From positions 1 to 64,000 of the IMG/VR virus record IMGVR_UViG_3300042465_000293: DNA of 64,000 nucleotides; one strand, given 5' to 3'. Positions 39,870-49,200 of the stretch are shown here, in pieces. The stretch comes from a virus. Position 1 is the stretch's first letter. Each line of letters begins with the position of its first letter. The position numbers and the translations under genes were made by a program. The notes beneath the pieces are model-generated. The model was not told the origin of the DNA, did no database searches, and worked only from the letters and a program-made list of their open reading frames with translations.

Positions 39870-40106
39870 ATGAGCGAGAAAAAAACAGCCTCAGTCACGA
39901 TTGATGGTAAGACGTACACCGAAGACCAACTGACTGATCAACAAAAAGTAATGGTCAATCATGTGGCTGATCTTGACCGTAAGTTGGCTTCGGCCCGCTT
40001 CAACGTGGATCAATTGCAAGTTGGGCGCGATGCGTTTTTTAGTTTGCTCAAACAGTCTTTAGAGGCTCAAGATGAAGCTACAGAAACCGCCGACAACGCT
40101 GCCTGA
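39870..40106 (+). CDS. Small protein (DUF6447-like)
   Basis: The 78-residue protein starts with a beta-hairpin (ASVTIDGKTYTEDQLTDQQK) followed by a helix with heptads (VADLDRKLASARFNVDQLQV) and an acidic end. The I-D-G-K-x-Y start plus coiled coil is the DUF6447 pattern as I remember it. It lies at the head of the lysis region and overlaps the zinc-ribbon gene by 35 bases. Confidence 0.6.
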   Translation: MSEKKTASVTIDGKTYTEDQLTDQQKVMVNHVADLDRKLASARFNVDQLQVGRDAFFSLLKQSLEAQDEATETADNAA

Positions 40107-40284
40107 CGGCACGATAGAAGCAGCCCACGAGGTGGAGGCCGTGTGTCTCCACTGTGGTTACGACTTGGATGAGGCGGAGCTTGCCGCCGACACCTGCTCT
40201 GATTGCGGCAAACCGCTGGAGTTGAAGCAGAACGTGGCCATCCAAGTAACAACACTGCCCCCGATGTTTGGCGGCGTAATGTAA
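40072..40284 (+). CDS. Small zinc-ribbon protein
   Basis: The protein has 70 residues from the ATG at 40072, preceded by AGAGGCTCAAG. Two CxxC pairs (AVCLHCGYDLDEAELAADTC and SDCGKPLELK) form a zinc ribbon. It overlaps the end of the previous gene in another frame, which is unusual for this phage, but the Cys pattern and ribosome-binding site support it. The function is unknown. Confidence 0.6.
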   Translation: MKLQKPPTTLPDGTIEAAHEVEAVCLHCGYDLDEAELAADTCSDCGKPLELKQNVAIQVTTLPPMFGGVM

Positions 40285-40295
40285 AGAAAGCCCCA

Positions 40296-40910
40296 ATGAG
40301 TGACGAGAAAGCCCTTGGCGTACTGGATCGGGTGCTGTCGTATGTAGACTCCCCATTCAAGCTGATCGCTATTGTGGTCATGGCTGTCGTCACCTTTGCG
40401 GGCTATCTGTTTTGGCAGAACCAATCGTTTCTGCTGGCCGCTTACCAAGAGCAAAAAAGAATGCCTACCATCCACGAAGAACGTGTGGATGATGCAGCTT
40501 CGGTACTGTTCAAACAGACTGATGCCAAGTTCGTAGCCATATTCAAAGTCAACCCCATTCTTGGCACCCGTGTGTTGCACCGCTTGTACACCAAAGACGG
40601 ACGCAGCAAAGAACTCGAAGGTATAGATGTCGGCCTGTTTACAACCAACCACTCAAACAACAACGATGTGGTAAAGCTGATGGCAGGCGAGATCACGTGT
40701 GGAAACTACCTACGCCCCCAGAGTGAACTGGGCATCTGGTACATCGCACAAGGCGCAAACTACACATGCAGGGTGGCCGTGCCCCCTGACCGCAGCCGGT
40801 TCATTGGCCAGATTACCGCAGGTTGGGGCGCACCACCTGACAACTTAGAGCACATCATCTCCATGATGGAGATTGCAGCGACCATACTGGTCAAGAAAGG
40901 TGGAGCATGA
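40296..40910 (+). CDS. Membrane protein of the lysis cassette
   Basis: The protein has 204 residues from the ATG at 40296. A short cytoplasmic N-terminus is followed by one membrane segment (about residues 20-41: FKLIAIVVMAVVTFAGYLF). A soluble domain of about 160 residues comes next, with conserved-looking AGEITCGNYLRPQSELGIWY and two Cys that could form a disulfide outside. It is directly upstream of the holin. It could be an antiholin or spanin-like protein that senses the periplasm; neither family is recognised. Confidence 0.6.
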   Translation: MSDEKALGVLDRVLSYVDSPFKLIAIVVMAVVTFAGYLFWQNQSFLLAAYQEQKRMPTIHEERVDDAASVLFKQTDAKFVAIFKVNPILGTRVLHRLYTKDGRSKELEGIDVGLFTTNHSNNNDVVKLMAGEITCGNYLRPQSELGIWYIAQGANYTCRVAVPPDRSRFIGQITAGWGAPPDNLEHIISMMEIAATILVKKGGA

Positions 40911-41365
40911 TTGGACTTGACGCACTTTTAAATGTCGGTGGCAAGCTCATCGACAAACTGATTCCCGACCCAGAGGCCAAAGCGCGAGCAACGGCTGAAC
41001 TTGCAAAGATGGCGCAGGACGGTGAGTTGGCAAAGATGGCCAACGAGACCAAGCTGGTGGAGTTGATGAACGCCAATACCGACAGCGCTCGGGACATGAA
41101 CGCCAAGGTGCAAGAATCAGCAAACGCTTCTTGGCTGGCCAAGAATACCGCTTATGCGCTGGACATTGGCATCGTGTCAGCCACCATCTTTTTGGCTTGG
41201 TTTGCGTTTATAAAGGGCGTGCCTGATGCCAATAAAGAACTGGTTTACATGGCCCTTGGCTCTCTCATTACCATGAGCGGTACTATCCTGAATTTTCACC
41301 GTGGAAGCTCGCAGGGTTCTAAAGACAAAGCCAACGAGATACAAAAACTCAAGGATACAAAATGA
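40907..41365 (+). CDS. Holin (GTA_holin_3TM-like)
   Basis: In this 152-residue protein, GGKLIDKLIPDPEAKARATA and the polar helix after it are the typical start of the GTA_holin_3TM family. Two membrane segments follow (about 83-105, with IGIVSATIFLAWFAFI, and 113-130, with MALGSLITMSGTIL), then a polar basic tail. It forms the inner membrane lesion that releases the endolysin. Its start and stop overlap the flanking genes (ATGA-type). Confidence 0.8.
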   Translation: MIGLDALLNVGGKLIDKLIPDPEAKARATAELAKMAQDGELAKMANETKLVELMNANTDSARDMNAKVQESANASWLAKNTAYALDIGIVSATIFLAWFAFIKGVPDANKELVYMALGSLITMSGTILNFHRGSSQGSKDKANEIQKLKDTK

Positions 41366-41826
41366 ACTTGACCACGAACTTCTCCTTGCATGAACTCACC
41401 AAAAGTGAGACTGCATTGCGTCACGACATGGACAACACGCCGAATGAGGCACAGACTGCCAACCTGAAGATGCTGGCTGAGCAGGTGCTTCAGCCCGTGC
41501 GTGACCACTACGCCAAAGGCGTCAAGGTCAATTCTGGATTCCGTCATCCCGAGGTCAACGCCAAAGTAGGCGGCTCTCGCACCTCTGACCACTGCAACGG
41601 CATGGCCGCAGACATCGAGATTCCGGGGGTACCGAACCATGAGCTTGCCGAGTGGATTAAATCAAATCTCTCCTATACACAACTGATCCTTGAGTTTTAT
41701 ACTCGTGGTGTACCGGATTCAGGTTGGGTGCATGTGTCCTACGACCCTGCAAACCTGAAAAAGCAGGACTTGACCGCCGTAAAAGAGGGCGGAAAGACTG
41801 TCTACTTGCCGGGGCTACATGCGTAA
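41362..41826 (+). CDS. Endolysin, M15 family peptidase
   Basis: The protein has 154 residues. The zinc peptidase site is visible: SDHCNGMAADIE (His77, Asp84) and WVHVSY (His124), the H-x6-D and H-x-H-like pattern of peptidase M15A (D-Ala-D-Ala carboxypeptidase / L-Ala-D-Glu endopeptidase type). It cleaves peptidoglycan cross-links. There is no signal peptide, so it needs the holin encoded immediately upstream. Confidence 0.9.
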   Translation: MNLTTNFSLHELTKSETALRHDMDNTPNEAQTANLKMLAEQVLQPVRDHYAKGVKVNSGFRHPEVNAKVGGSRTSDHCNGMAADIEIPGVPNHELAEWIKSNLSYTQLILEFYTRGVPDSGWVHVSYDPANLKKQDLTAVKEGGKTVYLPGLHA

Positions 41827-41835
41827 GGTGACGGC

Positions 41836-43938
41836 ATGCCACTAAAGAAGATACTGCTCAAGCCCGGTGTAAACCGTGAGAACACGCGATACACCAACGA
41901 AGGGGGCTGGTACGAGAGCGAGAAGATTCGCTTTCGTCAAGGCACGCCCGAGAAGATCGGCGGCTGGACACGTATCTCCTCATCCACATTTCTGGGCATC
42001 TGCCGTTCCCTGTGGAACTGGGTAACCCTTGGTGGTATCAACCTGATTGGCGTTGGCACCAACCTCAAGTTCTATCTTGCAGCAGGCGGTATCTACAACG
42101 ACATCACACCGTTCCGTGATCAGGTCACATTGACCAACCCGTTTGAAACCTTTGTCGGTTCTCCGATTGTGCAGGTGACTGATGCCAACGGTGGTTACAT
42201 TGACGGCGACTTTGTGTCGTTCTACAACGCAACAGCCGTGGGTGGCCTGACCATCTTTGGTCAGTACGAAATTACGGTCACTGGAGCTACTACATACACC
42301 ATCACGGCAAGCTCAAACGCTTCGTCGAATGCTGTGGGTGGCGGAACTGTGTATGCGCTGTATCAAATCAATGTTGGCCCTGCGTATGTGGTGCCGTTGG
42401 TAGGCTGGGGTGCTGGCCCTTGGGGTGCTGGCCCTTGGGGTATTGGTGAAGCGTCCACGGACGCCATCCGTTTGTGGAGCCAACAGAACTACGGCGAAGA
42501 CCTGATCTTTGGCCCACGGGAAGGCCCAATCTACTACTGGGATGCAACGTCTGGGTACACCCCAATTACGTTCTCTGCTACGGTGGCAAACCCCACGGTG
42601 ATTACTGCCGCTGCTGAATACGCTAACGGTACGCCCCTTCGCTTTGCGCCTGACGCTGGGTCTACGATGCCTGTGGGTATTCTTCCCGGTGAGATGTACT
42701 ACGTACGCAACGCCGCAGGTTCGTCATTCAATATCTCACTGACCCCTTCAGGTGCGCTCATCCAAGTCACCGTTGCGGCTGTGGGTAACTGCCGTATCCT
42801 GTCAAACGGGTACAAGCTGGCTGACTTTGGAAGCGCAACAGACGTACCAATCGAGCAAAATTATTTGCTGGTGTCCGACATCAGCCGCTTTGTGTTTGCG
42901 TTTGGTTGCAATGACTATGGCTCAGCCACTGTTGACCCGATGCTGATTCGCTGGTCTGACCAAGAAGACCCGTTCAACTGGACACCCGCATCAACCAATC
43001 AAGCAGGCTTCTTGCGTTTGTCTCGCGGCTCTGAGATCGTCACAGCCACTCAGTCACGACAAGAAGTTTTGGTGTGGACAGATGCCGCACTGTATTCGCT
43101 TCAGTACGTGGGTGCACCGATTGTCTGGGGTGCTCAGCTTGTCGGAGAAAACATCTCTATCGTGGGTCAGAACGCCGTGTCGTACGCCACGGGCGTGGCC
43201 TATTGGATGGGCAAAGACAAGTTTTACAAATACGATGGCCGCACGCAAACGCTCAACTGCGACTTGCGCCGCTACGTGTTTGAGGACATCAACACCTCGC
43301 AGTACGCGCAGGTGTGCTCGGGCACCAACGAAGGCTTCAACGAAGTCTGGTGGTTCTACTGTTCTGCTAACTCAACTGACATTGACAAGTACGTGGTCTA
43401 CAACTACATGGAAAACGTGTGGTACTACGGCAATCTGGCCCGCACCGCATGGCTGGATTCTGGCCTGCGTGACTACCCGTTGGCTGCTACGTACTACAAC
43501 AACCTTGTGAACCACGAAGATGGGTTGGACGACAACGCCACGGCCACCACGCTGCCAATCGTATCGTCTATTACTTCTGCACAGTTTGATTTGGACGATG
43601 GCCACAACTTCATGTTTGTGTGGCGTGTCTTGCCTGACGTTACGTTTGAGGGTTCTACGGCAACCCCGCCCAGCGCTACGATGTACCTGCTGCCGTTGAA
43701 AAATTCTGGCTCTGGGTATTCGGTCAACTCAGCGACGGACGCTAATCACTCTGTGGCCAACGATAGTTTTGCGACCGTCACACGGATTGCCACCTTGCCG
43801 GTAGAAGAGTTCACCGGGCAGATTTTTACTCGGGTGCGCGGTCGTCAGATGTCCATTAAGTTTGAGTCCACCGAATTGGGTGTGAATTGGCAGTTGGGCT
43901 CACCTCGTATTGACATGCGTTCGGATGGCCGTCGATGA
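41836..43938 (+). CDS. Tail hub protein, P22 gp10-like (packaged DNA stabilisation)
   Basis: The protein has 700 residues. The start (MPLKKILLKPGVNRENTRYT, then GGWYESEKIRFRQGTPEKIG) and the repeated beta units (WSQQNYGEDLIFGPREGPIY, DQEDPFNWTPASTNQAGFLR) match the Phage_stabilise family. P22 gp10 closes the portal channel and anchors tail spikes. A Trp/Gly-rich repeat (GWGAGPWGAGPWGIG) lies at about 195-210. It supports a podovirus-type tail. A gene for gp26-type needle was not seen. Confidence 0.8.
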   Translation: MPLKKILLKPGVNRENTRYTNEGGWYESEKIRFRQGTPEKIGGWTRISSSTFLGICRSLWNWVTLGGINLIGVGTNLKFYLAAGGIYNDITPFRDQVTLTNPFETFVGSPIVQVTDANGGYIDGDFVSFYNATAVGGLTIFGQYEITVTGATTYTITASSNASSNAVGGGTVYALYQINVGPAYVVPLVGWGAGPWGAGPWGIGEASTDAIRLWSQQNYGEDLIFGPREGPIYYWDATSGYTPITFSATVANPTVITAAAEYANGTPLRFAPDAGSTMPVGILPGEMYYVRNAAGSSFNISLTPSGALIQVTVAAVGNCRILSNGYKLADFGSATDVPIEQNYLLVSDISRFVFAFGCNDYGSATVDPMLIRWSDQEDPFNWTPASTNQAGFLRLSRGSEIVTATQSRQEVLVWTDAALYSLQYVGAPIVWGAQLVGENISIVGQNAVSYATGVAYWMGKDKFYKYDGRTQTLNCDLRRYVFEDINTSQYAQVCSGTNEGFNEVWWFYCSANSTDIDKYVVYNYMENVWYYGNLARTAWLDSGLRDYPLAATYYNNLVNHEDGLDDNATATTLPIVSSITSAQFDLDDGHNFMFVWRVLPDVTFEGSTATPPSATMYLLPLKNSGSGYSVNSATDANHSVANDSFATVTRIATLPVEEFTGQIFTRVRGRQMSIKFESTELGVNWQLGSPRIDMRSDGRR

Positions 43939-44279
43939 TTGTCACTTCTGAGTTTGAACTTCAGCGCATCTCGCCGCCTGCACTGCCGCAAGCGCCGGAG
44001 GACTACCAGCGCCAATATCAAGATCAGTTGAACAGCGTGCTGCGCCTGTACTTTGTACGGCTACAAAGCATTGTGGGGCAGTTGGAGACCGGGGGCGGCA
44101 TCATCCCGCCAACGACCGTGTACACGGTGGCAGCACTACCCAGCGCCGCAACTTCTGGCATGGGGGCACGCGCATTTGTGTCTGATGCCAACGCAACCAC
44201 TTTTGCATCCACTGTGGCCGGTGGCGGGGCAAATAAGGTACCTGTGTACTCGGATGGGGTCAACTGGAAGATCGGGTAG
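43935..44279 (+). CDS. Small tail-associated protein
   Basis: The protein has 114 residues, starting at an ATGA overlap. The first half has a helix (YQRQYQDQLNSVLRLYFVRL) typical of fibre attachment or needle-like proteins. The C-terminal half (GARAFVSDANATTFASTVAG then VPVYSDGVNWKIG) is a small beta domain I recall from the ends of many fibre-like proteins. It probably caps or joins the tail. It is the last tail gene before the ACP gene. Confidence 0.65.
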   Translation: MIVTSEFELQRISPPALPQAPEDYQRQYQDQLNSVLRLYFVRLQSIVGQLETGGGIIPPTTVYTVAALPSAATSGMGARAFVSDANATTFASTVAGGGANKVPVYSDGVNWKIG

Positions 44280-44356
44280 TAACAACGCACTGCTTGACGT
44301 TGATTTGGCTTGCGCCGTAAGAGATACTATGCGTCCCTCTTTACAAAGGTGCGAAC

Positions 44357-44638
44357 ATGAACGAACTTGAACTTTTTAACCGGTTAGCGCGTCACGTGCG
44401 ACCCGCGTTTACCAACTACGTACCCATCGAAACGATGGACATCCCCTTCCCCGAAACGGGTCTGGACAGCATGGATGGGCTGATGATGCTCATCTACTTG
44501 GAAGACATCTACGGTCTGGACGATGAAATTGCCAAGCATTTCACGTTTGGCTCCCCTGCTGAACTGATGGTGCAGGTGCATCAGCATAAGACTCAAGAAC
44601 CCGAGTCGGTTGACGCTGCGATGGAGTTGGTGCAATGA
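44357..44638 (+). CDS. Acyl carrier protein
   Basis: The 93-residue protein has the ACP core: ETGLDSMDGLMMLIYLEDIY, in which D-S-M corresponds to the D-S-L site and Ser38 is the likely phosphopantetheine attachment point. It is followed by helix III/IV features (FTFGSPAELMVQVHQ). The protein is acidic. The gene has its own leader of 78 bases after the tail gene and a weak promoter-like pair (TTGATT-19-TACTAT at 44300-44330). It ends on the ketoacyl synthase start (ATGA). It would need a host phosphopantetheinyl transferase, since none was found here. Confidence 0.8.
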   Translation: MNELELFNRLARHVRPAFTNYVPIETMDIPFPETGLDSMDGLMMLIYLEDIYGLDDEIAKHFTFGSPAELMVQVHQHKTQEPESVDAAMELVQ

Positions 44639-45753
44639 TCGCTCTGACCCACACCCGAACCATATCCACAGAAGCCACAGAACTGCTTGAGGACATTTCT
44701 TTTCCTCAGAAGGTACATTGGCTACCCGAGACCTACGCTCGCGTCTCTACGGGGCTGTTTTACCCCCCACATCGGCTTGCTGAGAAGGTGCTTGACCCCA
44801 CCTTGATTCAACTCTTGCGGGATACCCCATCCAAAAAGACGGCGTTTATCTTGGCGGCGGGCAACGCCCACTTCGCTGGCGTACCGGCAAACCCCCGCAA
44901 CTCCCGTCTGTCATATCAGTACAAACCCTTACCTTTGACATTGACGCAGGTCTACGCCAGCCGTATCGCCCAAGCGTGCGGGGCGTCTGATCACATCGTG
45001 ACCGACTCTACGGCCTGCGCATCCAGCCTCAAGGCACTCATGGACGTGCAGACCCTGCTGAACTTCTACGGGTTTACCCGAGTAGTCGTCTTGTCCGTGG
45101 AGGACGCCGTATCAAATCTGGTACTGGAATTCTTTGGCGAGACCAAGGCATGCCTGACCGCTAAGCGGGAAGCTGAGGAGGGCATCGTTCCGTCTGCTTT
45201 TGACTCCAAGAACGGTAGCTTTCACGTTGGGCAAGGCGCGGTCTTTGCCGTTTTTGAGTCTGGTGAGGGGATGGCCTTGTCAGGGTTTGCACCTCTGGCC
45301 AAACTCATGGGGGCGTACACCGCCAGCGAGCCATGCACCAACGCTCTGGGTCAACTCGATTCTGGGCTCGGTTTTGTCAAAGCAGCGCAAGGGGCAATTG
45401 AAGTTGCGGGTATATCCGCCAACGATATACGCATCGTCAAGACTCACGGGACTGGGACATTATCCAATAACGTGTCAGAACGTAATGCGCTATCACAAAT
45501 TCTCCCGGATGGCTTCGTTGCCACTTCCTATAAACCTGTCATTGGGCATACAATGGGAGCCAGTGGGCTGCTGGAAACTGCGCTCTTGGTTGACTCTTTG
45601 CGGGAAGGAACCATGCCAGCGATTAAAAACCGAACCGAAGAAGACCATGTGTTCTTATCGGAGCCCCTACCGACCCCTGAAGGATTGGTGCTTAGCCTCG
45701 CGGCGGGCATGGGGAATGTTTATTCAGCCGCAGTGCTGTCCGTAGGAGCCTGA
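44635..45753 (+). CDS. Beta-ketoacyl-ACP synthase (KAS I/II-type)
   Basis: This 372-residue thiolase-fold condensing enzyme keeps the full active site of the FabB/FabF class. The nucleophile Cys128 is in DSTACASSLKAL, His271 in KTHGTGT, and Lys300 and His305 in YKPVIGHTMGASG. It would join a malonyl unit to an acyl chain carried on ACP. It is slightly shorter than FabF (about 410), mainly at the N-terminus. It overlaps the ACP gene by four bases, so the two are co-translated. No ketoreductase, dehydratase or malonyl transferase was seen, so it either uses host partners or serves a special acylation. Confidence 0.88.
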   Translation: MIALTHTRTISTEATELLEDISFPQKVHWLPETYARVSTGLFYPPHRLAEKVLDPTLIQLLRDTPSKKTAFILAAGNAHFAGVPANPRNSRLSYQYKPLPLTLTQVYASRIAQACGASDHIVTDSTACASSLKALMDVQTLLNFYGFTRVVVLSVEDAVSNLVLEFFGETKACLTAKREAEEGIVPSAFDSKNGSFHVGQGAVFAVFESGEGMALSGFAPLAKLMGAYTASEPCTNALGQLDSGLGFVKAAQGAIEVAGISANDIRIVKTHGTGTLSNNVSERNALSQILPDGFVATSYKPVIGHTMGASGLLETALLVDSLREGTMPAIKNRTEEDHVFLSEPLPTPEGLVLSLAAGMGNVYSAAVLSVGA

Positions 45754-45755
45754 CC

Positions 45756-46211
45756 ATGCAGCTTGTAGATAGCAACAAAGAAGAATTAGACACCTCCACC
45801 ATCATTGCACGTGCTGTGGGGGAAGCCAAAGATGCAGGTCAGTTACCTAAAAACGTGACCCTGCAAGCGGCTATCCTGTCGGTTATTGCCGAAGGCTCCA
45901 TGCCCAACACCAAAGTTGAGCAAATTGGCAACACTGTGTTCATGTCGCATTACAGCGAAGACGGTAAAGAAGTTGCCATGCGTGCGTTTAACGCGGATAC
46001 TGCGCGGAACTATTTGGAAAGCTCCATCAAGTACGTCAAAGCATTGCCGGAACAGGGAGTTGAGCGCATGACCAGCGATTTCTCCGACAAGAAGATTTTG
46101 CAGTTGTTCAACACAATCGCTCGCCGCCCCGAACTCCAAGAGTGGGGCATGCAGGTGTATAAATTGAACACAGGTGCCATGCGTGCATACGTTGTATTGA
46201 AGGGTGCGTAA
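45756..46211 (+). CDS. Conserved protein downstream of the ketoacyl synthase
   Basis: The 151-residue alpha/beta protein has SVIAEGSMPNTKVEQIGNTV and FMSHYSEDGKEVAMRAFNAD, then a helix (TARNYLESSIKYVKALPEQG) and a last strand (AMRAYVVLKGA). The IGNTxF...RAxNADTxxNYxES pattern is one I recall from other marine and freshwater phage proteins of unknown role. The alternation of strands and helices would fit an acyltransferase such as GNAT, but no catalytic signature is clear. It starts 2 bases after the synthase stop and abuts the 1792-residue protein. Confidence 0.6.
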   Translation: MQLVDSNKEELDTSTIIARAVGEAKDAGQLPKNVTLQAAILSVIAEGSMPNTKVEQIGNTVFMSHYSEDGKEVAMRAFNADTARNYLESSIKYVKALPEQGVERMTSDFSDKKILQLFNTIARRPELQEWGMQVYKLNTGAMRAYVVLKGA

Positions 46212-49200
46212 TGGGTGCAGTTGCTGATTTTGTTGGGGATGTAATCGGCGCAGTTGGCGATGCCATCTCATCGGTAGGTAAAGCCGTTTTTAAACTGGCA
46301 GATTTTGTCGTTGACAAGATCATCGACCCTGTTCTTTCAACAGTCAGCAACGTCATTGAGGCAGCACTTGATAATCCACTAAAAACAATTGCACAGGTTG
46401 CCCTCGTTGCCACAGGTAACGCATGGGCGCTCCCACTTGTCGAAGGTGCAGACGTTGCCGCAAAAGGTGGTGATCTGGGCGATGTGTTGAAAGCCACAGC
46501 CAAGGCGTATGTAGCCCAAGAGATCGGTTCCTATGTTGGCGGCAAAGCCACTACCGCAGTAGCCAAAGCTACTGACAGTGCCATTGCAGGTCAGATATTT
46601 GGTAGTGGTGCAGCCGCTGCGTCTGTTGCAGTTGTAACCAATCAAGACCCCCTCAAAGCGTTTATCTCTGGCGGTGTGGGTGCGGCAACCGGCGCAGTGC
46701 TGGGTAAAGTTGATGAGATGACAGGGGGTAAATTTAAAACGCTACCTCCTACTGCACAGGCGGCTATCCAGTCAGCCATCACAGCGCAGATTACAAACAA
46801 CCCCAACCCCACTGCTGCCATCATGGGCAGCATCATCTCTGCTTCTGGCATTGTGACGGACGCAATTAAGTCGTTTGATCCTGATGGTACAAAACTTGAC
46901 GCCACTCAGCGCACCATCTTGACCGATGTGCTCATGGGTACAGCCACTGCCGCGCTGACTGGTGGTAAAGCGTCCAACGTCATTCAAGCCGCCATGATGA
47001 AAGCAGGCGCTAAAGCTCTGGGCGACATGACCACGAGCGCGTTTAAAACAGCTACCGGTGAAACTACAAAGGCTTACGCAGCCGCTGACGCAGCCGCAGG
47101 TAAAGTAGATGCAAACATCGAAGCGCAAAAAGCCGCAGCATGGGAGTACAACAATAACGCCACGCAACTGCAAGAGCGGATAGCAGAACAAAACAGACTT
47201 AGCGACGCATACAACGCCGCAGTCAAAGCGTTTGACGCCGACCCAACTGAAGAAAACGGTAAAGCCGCAAACGCTGCAATTACCAAGTACAACGAGTACG
47301 TCACAGCGTTGAACAAAGATTACAACGAGACGTACAAACCACGCCTTGATAAATATGGCGGGGAGTTAGACACATTGAAGCAGCAACATGCGGTGTTGAC
47401 TGGCGACTACGAAAAGGCTATGCAAGCGTTTGGCACCAAGACAGATAAATTGTCTGATGCGCTTGACCCCATCTACCGTACAAGTAATCGTGCGTTTGTG
47501 GAGGCAATGGATACAAACTTCAATGCTGACCAATACCGCAAACTTAACGGACTTGGCGCGGATGTTGATGTCTACGATCACTACTTGTCCAAGGGCCAAT
47601 TTGAAGGTGCGCCAACAAACAACAAAGCCGCTGAGACAGTAATTGCAACAGAACGTACACGACTGATTACTCAGGCGCTGGAAAGCAAAGGCGTGACTCT
47701 GGCCACGGCTGACCCTGCCATGGTGTCCAAGATGCTGGACAACATCGACAAGAACTACGGCAACAATGTTTCAGCACTTAAAGCTGCGTCTATTCAAGAT
47801 GTGATCAACGGCAACATCACGTCGGTCAATCAGTTGGTAAGTGACCAACGAAACGGTGTTCTAAGAGTTGAAGTTGCCGGTAGTTCTTACGGTGAATGGC
47901 AAAAGCCTTCGTCCGACAGATTTACATTACCTGCGGGTATGAAACTGGCTTCGTATGCAGCGTTTGATAGTGGTCGAGCCAGTCTGGTATACGACAACAA
48001 AGGAGCCCCCGTATGGATCGAAGCCGACCCCAGCACTGCTGTGGCAACGTGGAATCCAGCGACCGGCAACTATGAACTCCCGCCTGTCACGATAATAGGC
48101 AAGAAGCCTACTGAGCAAGAAAAAATTATTGCCATGGCCGAATTGGGCGGCTCGGCTGCTGTCAACGGTGTCGTGAGTGATGCCATGATCAACGCCGCCA
48201 AAACGGTCGTTGGATGGGCACAGCAGACGGGTAGTTCCACACTGATCAACACCACAGCCAACGTGCTGAAAGCTGGTGGTGGTTTCCTTGAATCTATTAA
48301 CGGTATATCTGTGTTGTTTGGCTCCGCACCAAAAGACACACAGTTGGGCAAGTTTTCAAACGCTCTGAATGATCTTGGCAAAGCAAGTAATACTGCGGAG
48401 TACCAAGCTGCCGTCAAAAACATGAACGCTATGATTGGCGATGCCAAAGGCGTTGGCGGCACGCTCAAAGCAATCTACGGTGCATTCAAGTCTGCCCCAC
48501 TGCAATTCGTTGCGGAGTATGTCGGCGTTGAAGGTATCCAAGAAATTGCACCGCTTCTTATCGGCGGTGTTGTTGCCTCGGGTGCCAAAGGTGCTGCGGC
48601 TGCGTTGAAGTACGGCCAAGCGGTTGCCGCCAGAATGGGTAGTACCGCAGGTATGACCGCAGGCATCATGACTGATATTGTTGAGTCGGCTGGCGGTGCC
48701 GCGACCGGTGCGTATAACGAAGCGTACAAGACTGCAATTAAAGTGGGTAAGTCTCCAGCAGATGCCGACAAGATTGCCATGGAGATTGCGCAACGCCAAG
48801 CGTTTGTTGCTGCGGCTACTACTGCCGTGTCGATGGGTCTTGGTGGTGCAGCCCTTGAGAAAGCTCTTTTAGGTAGGTCTGGTACAGGACTCGGCGATGC
48901 GTTGCAAACCCTTGGCGACTTTGCCAAGACCGGCACAAAGATAGCCATCAAAGAAGGTACTTCCGAAGCTGGCGAGGAAGGTATTACGCAAGCTGCACTG
49001 GAAGGTCAACTGTACAAACTTGACCAGACCCGTGATGTTGCCAAAGAAATCACGCAGGCTGCGGCGTTTGGTTTTATTGCAGGTGGCCCTATTGCTGGTG
49101 GTGCGTATGCCGCAAGTCGTACCGGAGATGTCATCTCCAACGCTGTTCAAGGTAACCCACAGATCGCCAATATTCTGGAGACCAACAAGGGTAATCCTGC

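Noticed and set aside
44280-44356. Small RNA or tRNA before the ACP gene
   Set aside because: No cloverleaf or conserved tRNA loop could be formed by eye; only a weak promoter-like pair is visible.
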